Shown: positions 10,242 to 18,702 of the stretch, piece after piece | How positions within the stretch are numbered: the first letter of the stretch is position 1 | Layout: every line of letters starts with the position of its first letter | NCBI GenBank assembly: GCA_902521795.1 | Contig: CABYSX010000012.1 | Coordinates: forward strand, 1-35,796 | Source: an uncultured Alphaproteobacteria bacterium | GTDB lineage: Bacteria; Pseudomonadota; Alphaproteobacteria; HIMB59 | Direction: 5' to 3' | DNA: 35,796 nucleotides | Notes under the pieces: generated by a model | What the model saw: only the letters and a program-made list of their open reading frames with translations | What the model was told of the DNA's origin: nothing | The model's database searches: none | Made by a program: the position numbers and the translations under genes

Positions 10242-10532
10242 TTACTTCTCAATAATTCCCATGATGTCAGACTCCTTCATGATTAGGAGTTCTTTACCAT
10301 CAATTTTAACTTCTGTGCCAGACCATTTACCAAACAAAATTCGATCACCTTTTTTTACATCCAAAGCAACCACTTGCCCGTTTTCGTTTCTAGCACCACC
10401 ACCTACAGAAACAACTTTTCCCTCCATAGGTTTTTCTTGGGCAGTATCAGGAATAATAATACCGCCTTTTGTACGATCTTCTTGCTCAACTCTTTCTACC
10501 AAGACTCTATCGTGTAAGGGTTTTAAATTCAT
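10242..10532 (-). CDS. groES: Co-chaperonin GroES (Hsp10)
   Basis: The 96-residue GroES subunit, the heptameric lid of the GroEL chamber. Typical segments are [12 protein letters not shown] at the N-terminus, the mobile loop [36 protein letters not shown], and the end [12 protein letters not shown] 10532 has a good AGAGG ribosome site seven bases upstream. It is the first gene of the groES-groEL operon. The CIRCE operator and a probable sigma-32 promoter lie immediately upstream, so both HrcA repression and heat-shock sigma factor activation are likely. Confidence 0.98.
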   Translation of the reverse strand: MNLKPLHDRVLVERVEQEDRTKGGIIIPDTAQEKPMEGKVVSVGGGARNENGQVVALDVKKGDRILFGKWSGTEVKIDGKELLIMKESDIMGIIEK

Positions 10533-10562
10533 TTTTTTACCTCTATATCTAAAATTTAGTTT

Positions 10563-10589
10563 TTAGCACTCACTTTTATAGAGTGCTAA
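10563..10589 (-). promoter_or_regulatory. CIRCE operator (HrcA binding site) of groESL
   Basis: A perfect match to the CIRCE consensus: TTAGCACTC at 10563-10571, a nine-base spacer, and GAGTGCTAA at 10581-10589. CIRCE is bound by the repressor HrcA, whose activity needs GroE, giving feedback on chaperonin level. It lies 31 bases upstream of the groES start, in the 5' leader, downstream of the likely promoter at 10601-10628. Confidence 0.97.
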
Positions 10590-10600
10590 TTATTAATAGT

Positions 10601-10628
10601 AAATGGTTATTATATTCCCAGTTTCAAG
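10601..10628 (-). promoter_or_regulatory. Probable heat-shock (sigma-32/RpoH-type) promoter of groESL
   Basis: On the minus strand CTTGAAA (10628-10622), a 13-base spacer and AACCATTT (10608-10601) resemble the sigma-32 consensus CTTGAAA-N13/14-CCCCATNT. The -35 box is exact and the -10 keeps CCATTT. Predicted transcription would start just upstream of, or within, CIRCE, the usual arrangement. A TATAAT in the spacer is badly spaced for a sigma-70 promoter. Confidence 0.55.
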
Positions 10629-10768
10629 CTAAAATTTCTTAAATAATGAAAAGTATTGATATTTATAGCTATTTAAATGATTATCCCTATATGCAAAATT
10701 GCTCAGATTATAAAACATCTATTATACTAATTATGACTTATGTGCTTTTTAAAGATTGGATATAACAA

Positions 10769-12925
10769 TTGCTTGAAAATAATTTTACTAAACAATTAGT
10801 ATTGATAGGTGGAGGGCATGCAAATGTTCAGGTTCTTAAGAAACTATGTATGAATAGAATAAAAGGACTTCATACAGTTCTAATTAGTGAGAGTTATGAG
10901 GCTACTTATTCAGGCATGACTCCTGGATATATTCATAAGGATTTTAGTAAAGAGGAAATAAGTATAGATCTTCAAAGATTGTGTTTTAATGCTGGAGCTA
11001 CTTTTATCAAGGATAAAGTAGTCAAGATAGAAACTAACAATCAAAAATTAGAATTACAAAATTTTTACTCAATTAATTATGATTTACTATCAATTAATAC
11101 CGGTTCAATTTCAAATTCAAAAAAAATAAGTTTAGAAAATTCATCAAAATGTTTTTTTGTTAAGCCAATAAGTGTGCTAGTCAAAAACTTAGGAAAAATT
11201 GATCAAATTATAAAAAACAAAAAAAATAAGATTGTTATTATTGGAGGAGGAGTAGCATCTTATGAATTAGCCTTTAGTCTTGTAAAAAGATATGAAGAAC
11301 CTTTAAAGATCACAATTTTAGGAAAAAAAATATTAGGTGAAAAAAATTTAAATCAAAAAACAAAAAATAAACTAAGAGCAATAGCTAAAAATTTAGGTAT
11401 AAAAGAATATTTAGGAGAAGTTGTTTCAATATCAGAAACAAATTTAACTTTAAAGAATGGTGAAAAGATAGATTGTAATTTTAGTTTACTTTCTACAGGT
11501 GCAAATATTGATATGTGGTTGTTAGAAAGTAATCTTAATAAAGATGAAAGCGGGTTTATTGCTGTTGATAAGTATCTTTTATCTACTAATTATAAAAATA
11601 TTTTTGTTACTGGAGACGCCTGTAGCATTGAAAATAATATAAGGGCAAAATCAGGAGTGATGGCAGTACGCCAAGGCGAAATATTAAAGGAAAATATTTT
11701 TCTTAAGATTACTGGTAAGAAGCTAATTAAATTTAGGCCACAAAAAAACTGGCTATACTTAATTGGTACGTATAAAAACTATGCATTATTAAATTATTTT
11801 TTCTTATCTTTTCATGGCCGGTGGTGCTGGAAACTCAAAGTATGGATTGACAAAAATTTTATTAATAAATTTAAATTTACTGAAAATCAAAATATGACTA
11901 AAAAAAATTTTGAATTAGAAAATTCAAAGGATAATAAAATGTATTGTCAAGGTTGTGGTTCTAAAGTTTCAAAAAGCACCCTAGTTAACTATATAAAAAA
12001 AATAGATAATAATGTTGATTTAAGAGACTCTTCTATTATTAATAATAACTCTTCCAAGATATTACAAACCATAGATCATATAAAACTTTTTTCGTCTCTT
12101 AATCCTTTTGATTTTGGCAAAATTAGCTATTTACACTCCCAAAATGATATCTTGGCAGCAGGTGGAGTTGTTAAATCGCTAAGTGTGTCCCTTGGTATTC
12201 CCTTCTCTAGAAATTTTATTGAAAAATTTTATTTAGAATATTTTATGGAAGGAATTAAATCTGAAGCAAATAAAGATGAATGTCTAATTTCATCTGGTCA
12301 TAGCTATCAATCAAGAGAGTCAGGTATAACACTAACTTTAAATGGTGAGATAAAAAGTAATTCTTCCAAAAATTCTGCTAGGGAAGGTGATCTTATTTAC
12401 CTGTCTAAACCACTTGGAACTGGTTACTTGCTAGCTGCATATTTTAATAACTCTGAAATGCTTTCAAGTAACGATTTTGAAAAAATAATTAAAAGTCTAA
12501 TGAAAGGAAATCTTTTTGCTGTAAATTCTGCAAGAAGTTCTGGATGTCATACTATGACTGATATCAGTGGATATGGATTATCGTCTCATCTTATTGATAT
12601 ATGTCATTCATCTGATTTGTCTTCTAGATTAATAATAAATAAAAATATTTTGATAAATTCTAATCTCGACCTATTAAAGATATTTCAAAGCACAGGGTTT
12701 GAAAATAATTATAAATCTACTAGTAAATACATTGAAATTTCAGAAAAGCATCCTCTAAAAAATATACTTTACGATCCACAAACAAATGGTCCAATGTTAA
12801 TGGCTATTGAGAGGAAAAATAAAGAAAAATTTGAAAATTATTTTTCGGATAAATTTGATAATAAACCTATCTTAATTGGTAGATTTGTGAATAAATCAAA
12901 AAAAATTATATATGTTGATGAATAA
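10769..12925 (+). CDS. selD: NADH-dehydrogenase-like flavoprotein fused to selenide, water dikinase
   Basis: A 718-residue two-domain protein. Residues about 1-370 are a pyridine-nucleotide-disulfide oxidoreductase of the type II NADH dehydrogenase kind: FAD-binding VLIGGGHANV near residue 12, a second nucleotide fold at IVIIGGGVASYE, and FVTGDAC towards the end of the FAD domain. Residues 391-718 are SelD, which makes selenophosphate from selenide and ATP. QGCGSK gives the catalytic Cys396 and Lys399 (C17 and K20 of E. coli); the second Cys of E. coli is Ser here. This fused architecture is known from marine cyanobacteria and others. The start is TTG 10769 because a stop lies two codons upstream in frame. 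No selA/selB or 2-selenouridine synthase gene is in the window. Confidence 0.92.
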   Translation: MLENNFTKQLVLIGGGHANVQVLKKLCMNRIKGLHTVLISESYEATYSGMTPGYIHKDFSKEEISIDLQRLCFNAGATFIKDKVVKIETNNQKLELQNFYSINYDLLSINTGSISNSKKISLENSSKCFFVKPISVLVKNLGKIDQIIKNKKNKIVIIGGGVASYELAFSLVKRYEEPLKITILGKKILGEKNLNQKTKNKLRAIAKNLGIKEYLGEVVSISETNLTLKNGEKIDCNFSLLSTGANIDMWLLESNLNKDESGFIAVDKYLLSTNYKNIFVTGDACSIENNIRAKSGVMAVRQGEILKENIFLKITGKKLIKFRPQKNWLYLIGTYKNYALLNYFFLSFHGRWCWKLKVWIDKNFINKFKFTENQNMTKKNFELENSKDNKMYCQGCGSKVSKSTLVNYIKKIDNNVDLRDSSIINNNSSKILQTIDHIKLFSSLNPFDFGKISYLHSQNDILAAGGVVKSLSVSLGIPFSRNFIEKFYLEYFMEGIKSEANKDECLISSGHSYQSRESGITLTLNGEIKSNSSKNSAREGDLIYLSKPLGTGYLLAAYFNNSEMLSSNDFEKIIKSLMKGNLFAVNSARSSGCHTMTDISGYGLSSHLIDICHSSDLSSRLIINKNILINSNLDLLKIFQSTGFENNYKSTSKYIEISEKHPLKNILYDPQTNGPMLMAIERKNKEKFENYFSDKFDNKPILIGRFVNKSKKIIYVDE

Positions 12926-12944
12926 ATTTAATTAAAATTTTAAA

Positions 12945-13985
12945 ATGATTGATAATAATGAATTATTTTTTGTTGTACTAATATCTTTAATTGTTCAAGT
13001 AAATCTATTTTTTTTCATAAAATTTTTAAGAAAGAAAGGTATCAAATCTAATTATTTTGCAAAACAAAAAATTCATGAAGGAGAGGTTCCTAGAGTTGGG
13101 GGATTATTATTTTTATCGTCTTTTTTTGTTTCTTTTATATTTATAAAAATAAGTCATTTATCATTAATATTACCTTTGTTAATTGGTAGTTTGATAATCT
13201 TCTTATTTTCGTTCTATGAGGATCTAAAACAATCTTTGAGTCCTTATTTTAGATTATCAATTTTATTTGTAGGGTCATTTGTATTTGTATTTTTTTCTAA
13301 ACTTCCTGATATAAATATTTCAATACTTCTATTAATAAAAGATTATGAGATAATTAAAATATTATTATTTATTCTTAGCTTAATGCTTTTGATGAATGGT
13401 TTTAATTTTATAGATGGTCTTAATGGGTTAAGTTCATTTAATTTTATATCTATAATGTCTAGTATTCTTTATATAGGATATTCTTATAATGATTATTTAA
13501 TTATTGAGCTATCAACTTTTATCATTGTAATTGCTTTTTTTATTTTTCTTTTAAATTTTCCTTTTGGAAAGATATTTTTAGGAGACAGTGGATCATATGT
13601 TTATGCGCTTTTTTCAGGAGCATTAATCATTTATTTATTTGAAAGGCATAGTCAATTACCTACTTTATTGGCAATGGTTATATTATCTTATCCGATTACT
13701 GAGATGCTTTTTTCAATATTCAGGAAAATATACTTAAAATATTCACCTCTCAAACCGGACGTAAATCATTTACATCACCTTGTTTTTAAAAAACTTCAAG
13801 GAAATCTGAAAACAAGAAATAATATAGCTAGTTTAATTATGTTACCCTTTTGTATTATGCCTTTTGTATTAACATACTTTTCAGTTAATTATAATTTGAA
13901 TGATAATTTCTTAAAATTTATATTTTATTTTATTATTTATTCATTGAGCTATTTATTTTTAAATAAATCAATAAATAAGATTTAG
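12945..13985 (+). CDS. Undecaprenyl-phosphate sugar-1-phosphate transferase, WecA/MraY family
   Basis: A 346-residue polytopic membrane enzyme (about ten hydrophobic segments) of the polyprenyl-phosphate N-acetylhexosamine-1-phosphate transferase family. It loads the first sugar phosphate onto undecaprenyl phosphate to start O-antigen or related glycan synthesis at the inner face of the membrane. Family signatures in order: VPRVGGLLF near residue 50, YEDLKQSLSP in place of the usual DDxK loop, the catalytic FNFIDGLNGL, FLGDSGSY, and the cytoplasmic His motif NHLHHLVFKK. It is WecA-like rather than MraY because the MraY-specific motifs are missing and mur genes are absent nearby. It follows selD by 19 bases. 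Confidence 0.9.
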   Translation: MIDNNELFFVVLISLIVQVNLFFFIKFLRKKGIKSNYFAKQKIHEGEVPRVGGLLFLSSFFVSFIFIKISHLSLILPLLIGSLIIFLFSFYEDLKQSLSPYFRLSILFVGSFVFVFFSKLPDINISILLLIKDYEIIKILLFILSLMLLMNGFNFIDGLNGLSSFNFISIMSSILYIGYSYNDYLIIELSTFIIVIAFFIFLLNFPFGKIFLGDSGSYVYALFSGALIIYLFERHSQLPTLLAMVILSYPITEMLFSIFRKIYLKYSPLKPDVNHLHHLVFKKLQGNLKTRNNIASLIMLPFCIMPFVLTYFSVNYNLNDNFLKFIFYFIIYSLSYLFLNKSINKI

Positions 13986-13986
13986 T

Positions 13987-14682
13987 CTATTCCTTGAATT
14001 TTTTTTTAAAGATTAAAATAAATATTATCAGTACCACTATAATTGATAATGGAACCATATACTGTGGTTGAGTTATGAGAGAAAAAGTCAGTTGAGTTTT
14101 ATTAATAAAAATTTCCTCTAATCCTTGTCCTATGCTTCCAAAAATAAAAGACCATGGCGCTAGCCCGATTAAAGTAGTATAGAAGAATTTTTTATTCTTG
14201 GCTCCAAGGCCTGCTAAAATTAAATTTTGTATAAAAAAAGGAACTACAGGGATAACACGGATTAATATCATTAACTCTAAATCATTTTTGTTAAAGTAAT
14301 TTTCTATGTGTGAATATTTATTTAAGAATTTTCTTTTGATAAAATCCAAAAAAAAGAATTTAGAAATTAAAAAAATACTAAAAGCTCCTATTGTACCACC
14401 AATTATGGATATGGCTCCCCCTAACCATGTTCCAAATAGAAAACCATTAATCATAGAAAGCAAAGATGCAAATGGGAAATTACACATAATTAGAAAACTG
14501 TATGAAATGATAAATATAAATATTGATATAAAGAAATTCTGTAATATATAGTTTTGAATGATTTCTAAATTGAAAAAAAAGGTTTGAAGTTGAAAAAAAT
14601 CTTTATTTAAAAAATATAAAATCCATAAAATTACAATTATAGTTAATAAAAAAAAAATTAATAATTTTCTTGATAAGTTCAC
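13987..14682 (-). CDS. TVP38/TMEM64-family (VTT-domain) membrane protein
   Basis: A 231-residue inner-membrane protein with about six hydrophobic segments. The VTT-domain signatures are NGFLFGTWLGGAISIIGGTIGA in the middle (given here only as a position, about residues 82-103) and RVIPVVPFFIQNLILAG, matching the family's R-x-x-P-x-x-P-F-x-x-x-N pattern. VTT proteins such as DedA, YdjX and TMEM41B are linked to lipid scrambling or undecaprenyl-phosphate flipping; which applies here is unknown. The start is GTG 14682, sharing TAGTG with the stop of the upstream ccdA-like gene, so translation is coupled. The context (CcdA above, lipid-linked glycan and phospholipid enzymes on both sides) fits an envelope role. 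Confidence 0.85.
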   Translation of the reverse strand: MNLSRKLLIFFLLTIIVILWILYFLNKDFFQLQTFFFNLEIIQNYILQNFFISIFIFIISYSFLIMCNFPFASLLSMINGFLFGTWLGGAISIIGGTIGAFSIFLISKFFFLDFIKRKFLNKYSHIENYFNKNDLELMILIRVIPVVPFFIQNLILAGLGAKNKKFFYTTLIGLAPWSFIFGSIGQGLEEIFINKTQLTFSLITQPQYMVPLSIIVVLIIFILIFKKKFKE

Positions 14683-15410
14683 TAAATTAAAAGCATTTCT
14701 AATGAAGGTAAAATCGAATTAAGTTTAAAACCCAAAGATTGAATTGATCCATTAAAAATTAACACACCTGTAATAAGGAGAATTGTACCAGTTATTAATT
14801 GAAAATAACGAATGTATCTATTTAAAAAACTAGTCATTATTAATAATTTACTCATCATAAGACCAACTATTATAAAAGGGACTGCCAAACCCATTGAATA
14901 AAAGGACAATAATATAGCTCCATTTACACTATCTTTAATAGCAACAGCCAATACCGATCCTAAAATTGGTCCTATACATGGACTCCAACCAAAAGCGAAC
15001 GCAACTCCTATTAAAAAAGGAAAATAAAGGTTGTTTTGAAAACCTTGTAACTTAAATTTACGCTCAAAATCTAAGAAAGGAATTTTAATAATGCCAATAA
15101 AGTAAAGTCCTAAAGTAATAATTAATATTCCTGATATAAAATTTAACTGTCTTTTAAAATCAAAAAAAATATCACTTAAAAAATCTATTGACGCTCCCAT
15201 GATTATAAATACAAAGGAGAAACCTAGTGTGAATAATAAGACATAGGGAAATAACTTAAGAGTATTCACACCTGATGAATTTTCCAAATCAGCAAAAGAT
15301 TTACCAACAATGTATGATATAAATCCTGGAACTATAGGTAAGACACAAGGAGAAAGAAAACTTAAAATACCAGCTAAAAAAGCAACAGTTAGGGGGATAT
15401 CTTGAACCAT
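14682..15410 (-). CDS. ccdA: CcdA/DsbD-type transmembrane thiol-electron carrier
   Basis: A 242-residue protein with six membrane segments, equal to the DsbD transmembrane domain or CcdA. Such proteins carry reducing equivalents from cytoplasmic thioredoxin across the membrane for cytochrome c maturation and periplasmic thiol repair. The two redox cysteines sit in LSFLSPCVLPIVPG (segment 1) and FGWSPCIGPILGS (segment 4), the repeat-like pattern typical of the family. No DsbD alpha or gamma domain is attached. It is the first gene of a two-gene minus operon with the TVP38-type protein. An exported methionine sulfoxide reductase in this window (20093-20551) could be a client of the same reducing route, which is inference. 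Confidence 0.9.
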   Translation of the reverse strand: MVQDIPLTVAFLAGILSFLSPCVLPIVPGFISYIVGKSFADLENSSGVNTLKLFPYVLLFTLGFSFVFIIMGASIDFLSDIFFDFKRQLNFISGILIITLGLYFIGIIKIPFLDFERKFKLQGFQNNLYFPFLIGVAFAFGWSPCIGPILGSVLAVAIKDSVNGAILLSFYSMGLAVPFIIVGLMMSKLLIMTSFLNRYIRYFQLITGTILLITGVLIFNGSIQSLGFKLNSILPSLEMLLI

Positions 15411-15450
15411 GAAATTATAGTAATATTATACTTACCTCACAATAACACAG

Positions 15451-16065
15451 ATGTTTGATCACCAAATTCAAAAATTCACTCAAAAACCACTTATTGTTAT
15501 AGCTAAAATTTTTTTAAAAATAATAAAACCCAATCATATGACAATATTAGGTTTCATATTTGGACTATTTATGTGCATTTTAGTTTTTTTTCAATTTTAT
15601 ATTACTGCTCTTATACTCTTAATACTAAATAGATTTTGTGATGGCTTAGATGGAACAATGGCTAGACTGACTACTCCTACACCATTGGGAGGGTACTTAG
15701 ATATTGTCTTTGATTTTACTATCTACTCGGGATTTGTTTTAGCTTTTGGATTAAGTAATAGTAATTACACAATAATTTCCATGGTTTTACTTTTTTTATA
15801 TATAGGCACGGGTACAACATTTCTTGCGCAAGCAGTACTGCAAACGCAGTCAGATAAAATTCCTCATGGCACAGAGTTAAATCAAGAATTACCTAAAAGT
15901 TTTTATTACTCATCTGGGTTAATTGAAGGTACTGAAACAATTATTTTTATGATTTTGTGTCTGTTATTACCAAATTTATATATTTTCATATCAATTATAT
16001 TTGGTCTTTTATGTTTAATAACCTTCATCTCTAGAGTTGTTGTTTGTTACAAAGAGTTTATTTGA
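15451..16065 (+). CDS. CDP-alcohol phosphatidyltransferase family protein
   Basis: A 204-residue membrane enzyme with a complete CDP-alcohol phosphotransferase motif: D-x2-D-G-x2-A-R-x7-G-x3-D-x3-D is present as CDGLDGTMAR followed by GGYLDIVFD. These enzymes displace CMP from a CDP-linked alcohol to form a phosphodiester lipid. The exact product (phosphatidylglycerophosphate, phosphatidylserine, an inositol lipid or other) cannot be read. The unusual conserved GTGTTFLAQAVLQ segment and the short soluble N-terminus do not point clearly to PgsA or PssA. It is divergent from ccdA and overlaps the convergent small membrane protein gene by 8 bp. Confidence 0.88.
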   Translation: MFDHQIQKFTQKPLIVIAKIFLKIIKPNHMTILGFIFGLFMCILVFFQFYITALILLILNRFCDGLDGTMARLTTPTPLGGYLDIVFDFTIYSGFVLAFGLSNSNYTIISMVLLFLYIGTGTTFLAQAVLQTQSDKIPHGTELNQELPKSFYYSSGLIEGTETIIFMILCLLLPNLYIFISIIFGLLCLITFISRVVVCYKEFI

Positions 16066-16414
16066 TAAAGGCTAAATAACCTTCCATAAATATTTTTGCT
16101 ATAACTAAAGTAATAACAAAGAATATTAATTTTAAAAATATTCTTACAATTCTTCCTGGCTCAAAACCAGCGTAATAAGCTTCAAAAATGTTAAATCCAT
16201 CAAATAAATATTTGATAACAATTTTTTTTGACTTATGAAGAACGTAGGCTAAGGGTTTGCAAACTAAATGATATCCAAGAATAGTGAATAAAATCACAAT
16301 AATAAGACTTATATTCATCATAAAAGACCAAATAATTAAAGAAAGTATCCAGTATCCAAGAAATGTCATACGTTCAACTTGATCTGGCCGAGAAAATATT
16401 TGGAAGTAATTCAA
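16058..16414 (-). CDS. Small conserved-looking membrane protein of unknown function
   Basis: A 118-residue protein, not recognised. A polar N-terminus (FSRPDQVERMTFLGYW) leads into a long hydrophobic stretch (about 18-55), then a basic amphipathic loop (LHKSKKIVIKYLFDGFN), a YYAGFEPGRIVR segment and a C-terminal membrane helix (about 88-112). The start is TTG 16414, directly abutting the TAG of the amino-acid dehydrogenase gene, so it is the last gene of that minus operon; ATG at residue 16 is an alternative. Its position suggests a link to that operon but no function can be assigned. Confidence 0.65.
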   Translation of the reverse strand: MNYFQIFSRPDQVERMTFLGYWILSLIIWSFMMNISLIIVILFTILGYHLVCKPLAYVLHKSKKIVIKYLFDGFNIFEAYYAGFEPGRIVRIFLKLIFFVITLVIAKIFMEGYLAFIK

Positions 16415-17449
16415 CTATTGAAATCCTGCCTCAGCAAGTTCATTTGAAGAAACGGTTGTGAGTTGGTTTTTTTCTTTTGAAAGAGTTAAGATTTTAATTA
16501 GCTGGTTTTTGATACTAATAAGTTTATTTTTTGCTTCAGTATCTAAATATTCCATATCCTCTTTAATACTTGAACGTAAAGCTAAAATAATTACCCCTCC
16601 AGCATTTACACAATAATCAGGACAAAAAGTGATACCCATATCAAATAAATTTTTTTCAATAGTATTATTTTCTAATTGGTTATTTGCAGCACCAATAACA
16701 CAATCGACTTTAACAGAATTTGCAAACTCAATAAATTCTGTATTTAAATCTCCTCCTGTTGCGCAAGGAGAGAATATATCTATGCTATCAAAAGATGTAT
16801 TCTGATATTTTGAGAGGAATTTAAATCCTGCGTTCTCAATAAGACTTCTATTAGACTCAAAATCAACAACTTCTACTATAGCCCCTACCTCTTTACAAAA
16901 ATGAGCTAGTCTAGATCCAACTTTTCCAAAACCTTTAAGAACAATTTTTTTATTTTCAATTGAACTTGAGTCATATTTAAATTCATTGTAGCCCAATATC
17001 GCATTAAAAACACCATATGCTGTGCTTTGACCTGAGTCTGTTCCTTTTGTGCTACAAACATAATTAGTATATTTTTTTAGTTCGACCAAATCTTGATCTA
17101 CTATGCCTATATCTCCAGCTGTAATGTAAGAACCATCAAGACGATCCAGCATTTTTCCATAAAGTTCATACATTTTATTTTTAGAAACCCTAGAGTTAAT
17201 AGTAGCTTTTCCACCTCCAAAATCTAAGTCAGCTAAAGAATTTTTATAGGTCATAGCCTTTGAGAGTTTCAATACATCTTTTTTTTGATCATCTTCACCA
17301 TGGTAACCAAAAAAACGACATCCCCCTAAAGCAGGACCTCTTTTTGTATTATGAATAGCTATTATAGAATAAAAACCAGTTACACGCTCTTCAGCTAGTA
17401 ATACTCTTTCGTATCCATCTTGTTTTAAGTCAGTAAATTTTAAGCTCAT
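16415..17449 (-). CDS. Leucine/valine/phenylalanine dehydrogenase (Glu/Leu/Phe/Val family)
   Basis: A 344-residue NAD-dependent amino-acid dehydrogenase that interconverts a branched-chain (or phenyl) amino acid and its 2-oxo acid plus ammonia. The substrate site is GPALGGCRF (38-46), the catalytic lysines are K69 in MTYKNSLADLDFGGGK and K81 at its end, and GDIG (112-115) supplies the Asp of the family. The NAD domain begins at VLKGFGKVG. Spacing agrees with Bacillus leucine dehydrogenase (K68, K80). It overlaps the MutT gene by 20 bp and sits in an operon with two transporters, which may move amino acids or their products; this is inference. Leu versus Val preference cannot be decided. Confidence 0.9.
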   Translation of the reverse strand: MSLKFTDLKQDGYERVLLAEERVTGFYSIIAIHNTKRGPALGGCRFFGYHGEDDQKKDVLKLSKAMTYKNSLADLDFGGGKATINSRVSKNKMYELYGKMLDRLDGSYITAGDIGIVDQDLVELKKYTNYVCSTKGTDSGQSTAYGVFNAILGYNEFKYDSSSIENKKIVLKGFGKVGSRLAHFCKEVGAIVEVVDFESNRSLIENAGFKFLSKYQNTSFDSIDIFSPCATGGDLNTEFIEFANSVKVDCVIGAANNQLENNTIEKNLFDMGITFCPDYCVNAGGVIILALRSSIKEDMEYLDTEAKNKLISIKNQLIKILTLSKEKNQLTTVSSNELAEAGFQ

Positions 17450-17843
17450 TATTGATAATTTGATCTATAATTTTTTTATCACCATCAAGAAAATCATAGC
17501 TAGGTAAGTCCTCTTTTTCAATCCAATTAAGATTATTATGCAAATTATTTTTAATTTCACCTTTATAATTTGAAATCAAATAGAAATTTAAATGAATGTG
17601 CTTATCTAAGTCTTTGTATGTGTGAAAGTAGTCTATCAAAAAACTAAAATTTTGAATAGTTATTGATAGCTCCTCTTGTATTTCTCTAATTAGTGCTATC
17701 TCCTTTGTTTCTTTATCCTCAATTTTACCTCCAGGAAATTCCCATTTTAAACCATGATCTTTATTCTTTGTCCTCTGACAAATTAATAGTTTTTGATTTT
17801 TAATAATCAAACCTCCTACAACATTTATAATATTATTTCTCAT
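17430..17843 (-). CDS. mutT: MutT-like Nudix hydrolase (8-oxo-dGTP diphosphatase type)
   Basis: A 137-residue Nudix protein. The Nudix box G-x5-E-x7-R-E-U-x-E-E-x-x-U runs from G39 to I61 (GGKIEDKE then REIQEELSI), with Ser instead of the second conserved Gly. NVVGGLIIKNQKLLICQR at the start and LKWEFPGGK are typical of MutT, which clears 8-oxo-dGTP from the nucleotide pool and prevents A:T to C:G changes. Length matches E. coli MutT (129). It overlaps the EamA gene by 11 bp and the dehydrogenase gene by 20 bp. Other nucleotide substrates are possible. Confidence 0.88.
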   Translation of the reverse strand: MRNNIINVVGGLIIKNQKLLICQRTKNKDHGLKWEFPGGKIEDKETKEIALIREIQEELSITIQNFSFLIDYFHTYKDLDKHIHLNFYLISNYKGEIKNNLHNNLNWIEKEDLPSYDFLDGDKKIIDQIINNELKIY

Positions 17844-18702
17844 ATTTTGTTCGAGCGATATAAATTCCTATTAGTATTAATGCACTTCCAAAAAACTGAA
17901 TTGTTGTCAGTTTTTCTTGAAAGAAGAAGTAGGCTAGAACTGTTGCGGCGATGGGTTGAATTAAAAGACATAGAGATGAGAGAGATGCAGATAAATATGC
18001 CAAAGAATACGTAATAAATGATTGTCCCATAAATTGACAAATAAATCCTAAAAGAAATATTATCGTAATTGTAAATAAGGACTGTGGAATCAAACTTTGC
18101 TCAAAAAGTATTGAAACAATAAAAAGAATTATTGCTGTCACTATTCCTGAAATAAACATAATAGAAGTTGAGTTATATTTTTTTCTTAATTGACTAATTG
18201 TAACTATATAGCTTCCGTACCAGACTGCTGTTAACACTCCTAAAAGATCTCCTATAAATTGTGATTTGTTAAATTTAAAGCTCTCACCTAGCAACATTAA
18301 CATTCCCACTATAGACAATAATGTTGCTAAATAAAAAAATTTAGAAAATCTCTCTTTTAAAAAAATTAAGGAAAAGATAATAACTACTATTGGAGCGAGG
18401 TTTGATAAAAAGGTAGCTTTCGAGACAGTGGTAAGTTTTATTGACCAGTGCCAACAAATCAAGTCTAGAGCAAAAAAAATACCTGAAACTAGAAAAATTA
18501 CGTAACTATTATTAAATTCAGGAAATTTAACTTTCTCAATTATATTGAAAGATGAAAAAAATAAAAAAAAGGGCAAGCTTATAAAAATTCTATAAAAAGC
18601 AGTCATTATTGGATCTACATCAGAAAATCTTACAAAGATCGGTGAGAAAGCAATCGCAATGGCACCTATTATTAAAATAAAGAATGGGTTAATTTTAGGC
18701 AA
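17833..18702 (-). CDS. EamA/DMT-superfamily transporter
   Basis: A 289-residue inner-membrane protein with about ten hydrophobic segments arranged as two EamA repeats. The first repeat has FSPIFVRFSDVDPIMTAFYR and TLSKATFLSNLAPIVVIIFSL-like features; the second has SLCLLIQPIAATVLAYFFFQE, the usual repeat end. Members export amino acids, purines or other metabolites; substrate unknown. The start is TTG 18702, overlapping the upstream MFS gene by 8 bp, with no better start nearby. Being co-translated with an MFS carrier, MutT and a branched-chain amino-acid dehydrogenase, a role in moving an amino acid or oxo acid is plausible but unproven. Confidence 0.9.
   Translation of the reverse strand: MPKINPFFILIIGAIAIAFSPIFVRFSDVDPIMTAFYRIFISLPFFLFFSSFNIIEKVKFPEFNNSYVIFLVSGIFFALDLICWHWSIKLTTVSKATFLSNLAPIVVIIFSLIFLKERFSKFFYLATLLSIVGMLMLLGESFKFNKSQFIGDLLGVLTAVWYGSYIVTISQLRKKYNSTSIMFISGIVTAIILFIVSILFEQSLIPQSLFTITIIFLLGFICQFMGQSFITYSLAYLSASLSSLCLLIQPIAATVLAYFFFQEKLTTIQFFGSALILIGIYIARTKYEK

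Noticed and set aside
10611-10616. TATAAT on the minus strand as a sigma-70 -10 box of groES
   Set aside because: It is only seven bases from the TTGAAA that would be its -35, so spacing is wrong; the sigma-32 reading of the same region fits better.
10646-10765. A 39-codon open frame (ATG 10646 to TAA 10765) just before the selD fusion gene
   Set aside because: No ribosome site, no recognisable motif, and frames of this size are common by chance in such A+T-rich DNA. It also fills the likely promoter region of the selD gene. It would need conservation in relatives to be accepted.
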